Assembly (NCBI GenBank): GCA_001910725.1
Contig: MJGA01000005.1
Coordinates: 1,178,001-1,242,000 of the forward strand
Direction of reading: 5' to 3'
DNA from: Phanerodontia chrysosporium
Lineage: Eukaryota > Basidiomycota > Agaricomycetes > Polyporales > Phanerochaetaceae
Length of the DNA: 64,000 nucleotides
Every line of letters starts with the position of its first letter. Position 1 is the stretch's first letter. The position numbers and the translations under genes are program-made. The notes beneath the pieces were generated by a model that had not been told where the DNA came from, ran no database searches, and saw only the letters and a program-made list of their open reading frames with translations. Positions 55,966 to 64,000 of the stretch are shown here, one piece after another.

Positions 55966-56461
55966 ACACGCCTACGGTCAGCCATGGTGCAAAATCACTT
56001 GCTCCCTACACAGGACCACTTCGTCCCTTGATGTCAGTGGAATCGCGCTCTGCTACGTTTGTCCCACTTCCAGGTTTTTCGTATAGCACATCCGTAGGCT
56101 ATACGTCACTGGCACATATATACAGAGCCTTTGACTGTGACGGGCAAGCTCTGGGAGCTATGGGTATGGATTCTTGGTGTCCCGTTGTACTTTGTGATGC
56201 ATATATATTTAACTTCGGTTACCATCCTTGGACACGATCCTGGGCATAGGGTCCCACTCTTGTCTTCCTATGGGCGGATCTGACCACAATGTGAGGTCAC
56301 GGCACGGTACCCCGACATCGCTTTGTGAACAGTCAGACATACGGTGGTGACCCACTGCATCGCGTCTCAGAGCAGGGCACAGGGTTCTCCGTGCGGATAT
56401 AAGTGTCAGGGCCTGCAAGATGAAAACCTGAAGGGAACCTCACTGACCTTCACCAAGGAGT
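55966..56461. other. Intergenic region
   Basis: No gene, repeat or RNA recognised between the THO1-like stop and the phosphatase start. Confidence 0.45.
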
Positions 56462-57828
56462 ATGTTCGAGGGCCAGAAAGGGGAATCTGACAATGGATGG
56501 TCAGGATATGGTGGTCCTTGGCCGTTCACCATACTCGACGAGCCCCTTCTGGCACATCATGTTGAACGTCTTTCTGGTCATCATACGATACGGGACGTCG
56601 ACGTGGTTAGTTTTCAGCCCTATCCAGTGCCGGATCACAACCAAGACCGTTATCTCATTGAAGACTGGACTATCCGTGGCCAACGTTGGCGGTGCATCGG
56701 GCTATTTGATGGTGAGCATATCCAACTGTTGCTGCAGCGGTGTATTCATCAGTTAATGTTTAGGTCACTCGGACAGCCGGACTGTAGATTACACCGTGCA
56801 GCATCTTCCTGAAACCATCAAACGCTCCTTACTTGACGCGGTGGCGACAGAGGAGATTCCTTCCACTGCGGAGGTCGAGACGCTCCTGCGAGATTCCATA
56901 ACTGCATTCGACAATGCCATGACCGAGGGGCTGTTAAGCCTCTTTCCCGGAGGTGTCGAGGCTATAGCCAGGATGTCCGAGGAGGAAGTTCTAGCCATAG
57001 CTGTCGTCGATGGCCACCCACACCCGGCTATTGCGCGCTGCATGGGCGGAACAACTGCTCTTATTGCCCTGATCGATCCGGAACGAAACCTGTACGTTGC
57101 AAGCCTGGGGGACTGCATAGCACGTAGGTTATCTCATTCTGCAGATGCGGGTATTGACTCACGACAGCTTGTGCTCTACAGTGCTCGGCCGCCGAGTGGA
57201 CGACGAAACATGGTCAACCACCATCATGAGCAGCAACCACAACGGGAGCGACACTCAGGAAGCGCAGAGAGTAAGGGCTGAGCATCCAACGGAGGACGAG
57301 GCCGTATTCAACGGTCGCGTGTGCGGCGTCATCGCTGTCACTAGAGGTGAGCATCCCGTGTGAAGTAGATGGAATGCGAGCTGCTGACGCCAGCGGGCAG
57401 CAATTGGTGACCACGTCTTCAAATTACCCATGATCTACGCGGACAAGGTTTTCGGGATTGCGGACCCGCAAGCATACATCCTCAAGCGACTCGAGGTTCT
57501 ACGCCCGCGACAGCTCACACCGCCATACCTGTCTAACGTTGCGGATATCCAGCGGGTCTCACTATCGGAGGTTCCAACTGAGGAGACAGTGCTCATAATG
57601 GCTTCGGATGGGCTAGTAGACATCTCGAAGACGCACGAGAAGCCTCTCTCGGAGACGGCGCCACGATGGGTGCAGGCGACGGCGAGGAGCATGGAGGACA
57701 AACCAGCGCTGCGTCTACTCCGGCTGGCAATGGGCGGGGAGGACACGAAGCAAGTCTCGTTCTGGTTGACGGTGGAGATGGATACCCCTTGGGTGGACGA
57801 TACGACTATTCTGGTCACTCGTGTCTAA
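56462..57828 (+). CDS. PP2C-type serine/threonine phosphatase
   Basis: Metal-dependent protein phosphatase. Exons 56462-56711, 56764-57123, 57182-57346 and 57401-57828 give 400 aa; each join is in frame. PP2C motifs: NQDRYLIEDWTIRGQRW, then GLFDG|HSDSRTVD (metal-binding DGH split by intron 1), GGTTALIALIDPERNLYVAS, LGDCIALLGRR, SSNHNG, AEHPTED, GVIAVTRAIGDHVFK, IMASDGLVD and WVDDTTILVTRV. The overall layout resembles mitochondrial pyruvate-dehydrogenase-phosphatase-like PP2Cs of fungi, but no clear presequence is seen in the MFEGQKGESDNGW start, so a missing upstream exon is possible. It is tandem to REI1, with 166 nt between them. Confidence 0.88.
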
Positions 57829-57994
57829 GTCAGCGTGCAATGAAATGATGGATGGCGAACCTGGCACGTGAACGGCGAGCCGTAGGGCGCATCAAACTGC
57901 GGATCAGCGATCAGTCAGCGGGGCCGCCGCGAATTCAGGCAACTTTTCCTCCCTGACTCTCATCTTCCTGTACCACCTCCCCCACGCCGTTAAC

Positions 57995-59561
57995 ATGTCT
58001 GTAGCGACGCAGAGCCACGCAGAGTATTCAAGCCATGGCCTATTCACCTGTCTGTCATGCTCTATTGCTTTTCACTCCGCAGACGACCAGAGTGAGTCTG
58101 CAGACACTTGCTCGAAATAAACCCAGGCCTGATGCATAGTTCTGCAGGGGAACACTACCGTTCAGACCATCATCGATATAACATGAAGCGCCGCGTTGCA
58201 GGACTACCTCCGGTCAGTGCGGAAACGTTCAATCAAAAGGTGCTTGAGAGGAGAGCGGAGACCGCTATCATGGCTTCGCCCAAAGGTTCTACGTGTGAGG
58301 TTTGCAAGTGAGTACTGGAGTTTCTTCCGTTGGTCAATTATTAACATCTCTTATAGCAAAGTCTACACGACTGAGGGCGCATACCGCTCCCATATAAACT
58401 CCAGAAAGCACAAGGAGAACGAGGTCAAAGCCGCTCAGCGTGCTCTTCGCCCTCCTACTCCGAAGGAAGAATTGATCCAAGTAGACGACGTTCCGTCCAT
58501 CTCACCTGACACACAAATCCCTGTGGCTGTCGTCACCGGGAAGATGGCCGCAGTGACGCTCACTGTCGACGCTGATGCCACAGAAGACGATGTGTCCCGC
58601 ACGATCGAGGAGAAGATTGCCGCCGCACGCTCCCGCCTCCAGCCTACGCAGTGCTTGTTTTGTCCTCATAACTCAGACTCCTTGGAGGCGAATATCTCAC
58701 ACATGTCTATCGCCCATTCGTTCTTCATTCCCGACACGGAATACCTCGTCGACCTAACCGGGCTCATCACCTACCTCGGTGAGAAGATCGCCGTAGGCAA
58801 CATTTGCATTTACTGCAACGGTAAAGGTCGCGAGTTTCGCACTCTGGAAGCTGTCCGGAAACATATGGTCGACAAGGGCCACTGCAAAATTGCGTACGAC
58901 ACTGAATCCGAGCGACTCGAACTGTCCGATTTTTACGACTTCACGGCTTCATATCCCGATGCCCACAACCGGAAGAAGGCGAAGAAGAGTGCACACCCGA
59001 AGGTGGAAGACGAGGCAGATGCAGAGTGGGAGGACATGGACGAAGATCAAGATGGCGAAGTAGACGAGGTCGTGGAAGAAGATATGTCGGTGGGCGACGA
59101 AACAGACGAGGAAGAGGACCTGTCAGACAACCAGATCACCTACGGCGACTCCCATTTCGAGCTTGTGCTACCTTCTGGCGCACGGATAGGCCATCGCAGC
59201 ATGAAGAGATACTACGCACAATCGTTCCGTCCGTTGCGTACCGAGCCCGAGGACCCGAACTCTGGCCGTGCCCTTGTTCGCAAGCTAATCGGTGACAAGG
59301 ACTCTGCGCTGGTGCCAAGGAAAGGCGGGTTCGGTGCCTTTGGTGCCGGTACAGACGTTGTGAAGGCCCGCAATCGCGGCGAAGCTCGTGAAGCTGGCAG
59401 ACACATCCGAGAATTCAGGGACCAACAACGACGAGAACAGTTCAAGACCAAGGTTGGATTCATTCATAACAACCAGAAGCATTTCCGCGATCCTCTATTG
59501 CAGGTGCGTAGAAGCCTGACGATACTCATGTCTTCCGCATCGCTAACTTTGCTTTCAGTAA
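57995..59561 (+). CDS. REI1: Pre-60S factor REI1 / ZNF622
   Basis: Cytoplasmic zinc-finger protein that releases and recycles Arx1/Alb1 from late pre-60S subunits and probes the polypeptide exit tunnel. Exons 57995-58091, 58148-58307, 58357-59503 and 59559-59561 give 468 aa. First C2H2 finger FTCLSCSIAFHSADDQREHY...H, followed by the hallmark RYNMKRRVAGLPPVS. Second finger CEVCNKVYTTEGAYRSHINS, third CLFCPHNSDSLEANISHM, fourth CIYCNGKGREFRTLEAVRKH. An acidic stretch precedes the C-terminal tail with SMKRYYAQSFRP and FIHNNQKHFRDPLLQ. The last intron (59504-59558) splits off only the stop codon TAA as a three-base coding exon. Confidence 0.94.
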
Positions 59562-59825
59562 GCTAACCGTCGCGGACTATCAACGTATCCCTGTTGCTCG
59601 CTTGCATGTGACCTGCTTTAGAAGCATCATATGAGATAATTGACAGTAAAGAACGACAATAGCCTAGGAGCGACTGAATTCATGTCATAAGGAAAACGAG
59701 AGAACAGTCACGGCAAATCTAGCTGATAGGATACGGCATGAAATACGTATACGATAACATTGCACAGTAACAGCTGCACGCAGTGTTAAACTTCGAGTCA
59801 ATGATGTTGAAACCACAATCCCAGG

Positions 59826-62800
59826 CTAATAAACATATGCAGCGGGAACAACGCCTTCTCTGCCAGTCCGGGTATCTCGCGCGTACCACCACCTGTGGGT
59901 TACGTTAGTATACACGTTTCGGCGATGATGCTTCAGGAGCACTTACGCAGCATCTCCGTCATCCAGTATCTCTATTTCCTGCCCTGCTGTCATGGGAAGT
60001 TCACCCTCGCCCACTCCGTCGAACGAATATCTTGCATGTGCAGGTCGGCTGGCCTCCTCGCCCCCCATTATGCCACCAATCGCGTCACTGGGAGTCTCAG
60101 CACGCGCGAAATTGCTTGCATCGGGACCGAATGGGTCGGATGTCGTCGCTCCTGCAGCATCCTTCTCGCCGTCGTGGTGCTGAGCATATGGACTTGTACC
60201 GATAATCGTATTACGGGCTGCAGCGTTGATATGTTCAAGGAGGGAGGAGGGGCGATGTGTCGTAGAGTCATCGTCCTCGATCTCAGCGGGGTCGAACTTC
60301 AGGCTATCATCTCTACGCGAGAACAGCGTCCAGAGGATGCCGATTAGGCAGAGGAGAAAGACGACGCCAGCGGCGATGGCGATGGAGATCAAGATGACAA
60401 TCCCAGTTGCCAAGAAGTCTATACATGAAACGTGAGCTGCAGCCAGCGTAAAGATTGGCAGTAGACATACGACGTTGAGTGAAGCTGAAGGACGTGAAAG
60501 AGTGAAACAAGGAGGCTACGACGCCTGGGTTCCCCGAAGAGCTTGAAGTCGCCATGTATGGGATGATCTGCTGTCCATCGAATAGTGCGGATGAGGCATT
60601 ACCGAAGCTCGGGTCAGAGAGCGATCCAGAAATCCATAGCATGCGGTCAGGTTCAACGATGCCATTGGCAGGGTGGGTATTTTGCAAGGGAACCATGACA
60701 AGCTGCGAGAAGTCTGTAGTTTTGTCGAAGCTCGATCCTGTGAACTAGTCAAATCTTGAAATGAGGCGGCTGATTTGGACAGTGCTTACCGACACTACTC
60801 CATGAACGGCCGTTCCAGAAGGATAGGAAGGATGACGAGCCATCCGTAGACTGACCAGCAGCGAATATGCTGCTTGAATTACCATCGTTCACTTCCATGG
60901 CAGTAACAGGACCGGGCAAGTCGGTTGACAGACCTATCGCGGACCATGTGTTGTTAGAGATGGTAAATGCGGCGACGTTTGAGGGAGTGCCGTCCGCAAG
61001 CGCCAGCGAGCCAGCGACGACGATGGTATCGCGGCTGCTGCCAGCATACCCAACGGCGGCGACCTCGCCTTGCACACCGTTGCCCAGCGCACTCCATGTT
61101 CTGGACTGTGAATCATATGCACATACAGCACGGCACGGAGTGCTGCCTGCCTGCGCAAAGCTTCCTGCGACGATGATAGTGTTCGCTTGAGAAGGGCTCT
61201 GAGTGATAGAACGAACTACAACAGTTGCGCCTGAATTCTGGAGTGGTTGGGCGCCGACGGTGTCCCACTGCTTGCGAACAAGATCGTAGATCGCGAAGCC
61301 GTTGAAACCGGTCCCTTGCACATTGAAATTGCCGCCGACGTAAAGCTCGTTATCCACAACAAGGACTGTGCGTACAGTGCCGTTGAGGGCGCTGCCCTCC
61401 AGCGCAGATATCGTTGCCGTGGAAGGATCGTAGATAGCGATATTCTGCGACGCCACGCCGGAATCTGAAATAAAGGAAAAGTTTCCGCCGAGAATGACGA
61501 CTTCGTGAGAGGTGCTAGTATTGGTCCAGAACCCTCCGGCCAGGACAGCGGGGGAAATGGTGGGGAGCGAGGAAGGAGGGGAGCCAGTGTGGCATCTGCC
61601 GGATTCTGCCGCCTGAACAGAGCGGTGATACGGGGTATCCATGCGACGACGGAGGACGAATGACTGGCGCTATGATGCCTCTTGGATCTCGGTACTGACA
61701 CAGAGGTGCCATTTGCAGATCCAGAGGTGACGAACTGCACGTTGAGGGGCATCACCTGAGGAATACCGCTATCGGTGGAATCGCCGTTCTGTAGCATCAC
61801 GAAGCCGGAAGCTCCGAATTGTGAAGCCGCAGCGACATTGCCCGCCAGGATTTGTGCTTGAGTCTGCGCGTTGACGACGTGCCGTTTCCAATGAAGGTCA
61901 TCTTGCCCACCAAGAACCCACCTGGGTTGACCCAGCTGTTAATTGTAGTGTTCCATGCGGCGAATCCAGATATCACATCGCCCCCAACAATGCTCGTAAA
62001 GTTACCTGCGACGAGGAGTACATCGTCGGCGATCGTTAGAGACTCTACTGCGCCGTCAAGCCCAGATTGGAGGGGTATCCACTGCTTCGCATCGGGATCA
62101 TAGGCAGTCACACCACGGAGTTTGTTCTGGAAAGTGGAGGAGGTCGTATCGGTGAACGATCCACCGATAAAAAGAGTATTGCCATGAACGATGACCGAGG
62201 AAACAGGTCCGTTAAGACCAGAGTCTGCAAGTGCGCTGAGTTGTCCATTGTCGTAGAAGACGATATTGGAGGCACCAGAGGCGGTGCCTGAGGCGAGGTT
62301 GAATTGCCCGCCAAGCAATAGAGCGCCAGATGGGTGTTGGACTACAGTGTGTATAGCTGGCTGGGTTGTCTGGATATTGCCCGATCCGACTGCGCTGTAC
62401 AGGTCGAATGCAACGGCGTCCAACGTCGTTAGCGACGTGTTCTGGAGAACGCCGCTCGCATTAACGGAGGAACCAGCATTCAAGGGCCATTCGAAGAATC
62501 CGAAACCGATGGATGAGCCGGCTCCAGAAGGACCATTTGCAGACGAGGAGGCCATGCCCGTGACATTCGCGCTCTTCAAGACGAGCTGGACTCTATCTGC
62601 TACGAGTTCGTAATGGCCATCTTGCCCCTCGCCAACAGGTTGCTCTGCGAGCTCCATGTTGACAGTCATCGAAAAGCTGTCGGACGTCGGGACGACGGGT
62701 CCACTATATATTGTGTAGGTCTCGTCTTGAGCGTTCTGTTGGGATACTATCTGGACGCTTGGCTGCTGGCCACCTCCCGGGAACACGGTGACCTTGACTG

Positions 62801-64000
62801 TTGTGCGCATTTCGCAGTCCTGGAAGTTGGAACAGCCCGGACGAGTAGGTTGACGTCGTAGATCCCGGATGCAGACACGTACGGCTGCCAAGTGAATGTA
62901 GGGCCTTGGGTGGAGGGAGTCCCCACAGCGACATCAGAGACAAGGACAGCTTGTGTCGTGCCCGCGATACTGGTCGCAGCGTTCTTCTGGATCCAATTGC
63001 CAGTGTGGGTGGTATTAGAAGCGCCGGGCGCGAAACAGGACTGGGAGTTGTCGCCTGCTATGGAAGAAGCGAATGCACCTGACGACAAGAGCTGCAGGAG
63101 ATGAAGACCGGCACCGGCACCTGTCCATTCGGAGACGGTGAGTTGAAAGCCAGTGATGTCCAACGACCCATCTGCGAAGAGGAAGTCCTGGTATGGTATC
63201 GAAGGGTCCGTGAGCAGTGGACAAGGATCAGTGCAGGTTTGATTCAATCCAGTGACGGGATCGACGTATTGGAGCTTCCGAACCGCATTGTCAGGGATAG
63301 TGGTAATACTGTGTCTGATGTCAATACGTGAACAGCCGCGCTTGAGCCTGTGAGAACGCACCTGAAACCAGTCGTGCCACGACCTGTCTGGAAGGTATTT
63401 CCAACACGAACCCCACTAGCACTCAGAGAGGCGAACTTGCGAACGGTGACAACGGCCTTAGAACCATCTTGGGCGAACCAACTATCCCCCGGTCCGTCCG
63501 CGCCTGCCGGGCACAGAACATTGTGGATGTTATCGAAACCGGCCTGGTTGCTGGAAGGTAAAGCTTCGATCTGGGCGTCCTCCAAAGGGACAGGGACAAG
63601 GGATGACGAGTACGGGGTGGCCCCAGAGGAGAACGGCACGTTAGGGTTGTTGGTCCCGTTGAGTACCAATGAACCGTTGCCAAAGGTGGTGAGGAAGGAG
63701 CCGGAGAAGAATAGACTCGATTGAGAGGAATTCGATGTGATTGACAATACTTGCGCCCGAGCTCCTGACAGGCCACCGAACGGTGGTGCAGACCAGGACT
63801 GAGACTGTGTATCCCATACGGCTACGGCGGAAGCAGGGAGGTGAAGTCGCCTCCGACCCACACTTGCTTGTGCGAGGCATCGCAATAAAGAGCGTTCACA
63901 GCTCCATTAGGACCAGAGGAGCCTAGAGAAGAGAACGCGGCGCTTGAAGGTTTGTATGACACTATATTAGCTGCAGACACCCCGTTGACTGAGGTGAAGC
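59826..64000 (-). CDS. RAX2: RAX2-like cell-polarity landmark membrane protein, with C-terminal SH3 domain (5' end outside window)
   Basis: Large secreted/membrane landmark protein that marks growth sites at the cell cortex. The ectodomain has repeated beta-propeller-like blades (VWVGGDFTS, LFFSGSFLTT, LLLGGQFNLASG, LFIGGSFTD, LLVAGNFTS, VVILGGNFSFIS, LYVGGNF, IIVAGSFAQAG) and many N-glycosylation sequons. Cys-rich landmarks are NQTCTDPCPLL and PGCSNFQDCEMRT. A transmembrane segment (ATGIVILISIAIAAGVVFLL) lies near 60350-60415, followed by a cytoplasmic tail. The tail joins the last exon (59826-59892) across an intron with a TACTAAC branch site (59893-59946), completing an SH3-like domain: ARYSFDGVGEGELP, EIEILDD, AWWYARD, GREGVVPAAYVY*. 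Clear introns also at 60419-60470, 60738-60789 and near 63295-63347. One-base frame slips near 61880, 62842 and 63838 (and perhaps 61575) break the frame and look like shortened homopolymers. Confidence 0.86.

Overview
The window looks like nuclear DNA of a filamentous basidiomycete, most likely an agaricomycete. Genes on the right carry many 47-65 nt GT-AG introns. The NF-YA/HAP2, REI1, RAX2, AlaRS and uS13 proteins have fungal architecture. The left three quarters are dominated by fungal-type Ty3/gypsy chromoviruses. The species cannot be named from the sequence.

Layout. 1-3261 holds a decayed copy of an Mcl1/Ctf4-like gene and a broken unknown gene. 3262-19882 is a Ty3/gypsy element on the + strand (here 'A', TSD ATAAC). 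Its integrase is split by a second, much younger, minus-strand gypsy element 'B' (10076-18175, TSD GGTCG, 600-bp LTRs with 3 differences). A itself sits in a 50-nt intron of the unknown host gene, which resumes at 19902. 20899-22112 is an unusual fold-back unit (TSD GGCAC) built from a C-family LTR, its primer-binding site and an inverted copy of its U3. 25929-39575 is a minus-strand gypsy element 'C', broken by a nearly intact plus-strand chromovirus 'D' (29909-35860). 39576-47630 is gene-poor: a solo B-type LTR, a small B-type LTR scrap, a 22-bp minisatellite, a decayed nucleotidyltransferase-like gene and copies of an unrecognised small-protein family that also occurs left of C.

47631-64000 is a compact housekeeping block: HAP2/NF-YA (+), an unknown nuclear-looking protein (-), ribosomal protein uS13/RPS18 (-), alanyl-tRNA synthetase (-), a SAP-domain Tho1/SARNP homologue (+, divergent from AlaRS), a PP2C phosphatase (+), the 60S-biogenesis factor REI1 (+), and RAX2 (-, 5' end outside the window).

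Biology of the retroelements. A, B and C belong to related lineages and share four traits visible in the DNA. (1) An extra ORF lies upstream of gag. (2) gag and pol are in a -1 relation with a slippery heptamer just before the gag stop (GGATTTT in A and B, GGGTTTT in C). (3) An 10-11 nt primer-binding site starts 2 nt after the 5' LTR and is complementary to the predicted first bases of the transcript, about 30 nt after the TATA box; this is the Tf1/sushi self-priming design. (4) Pol ends in a chromodomain; in A and B a dUTPase domain follows it. B looks capable of full protein expression, A and C are dead, and D (gag-pol in one frame) looks intact. The fold-back unit at 20899-22112 is what results if a self-priming PBS snaps back onto its own R region in DNA, and it is the most unusual structure here.

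Several one-base frame slips in conserved housekeeping genes (AlaRS, RAX2) look like shortened homopolymers and suggest consensus errors in the assembly.
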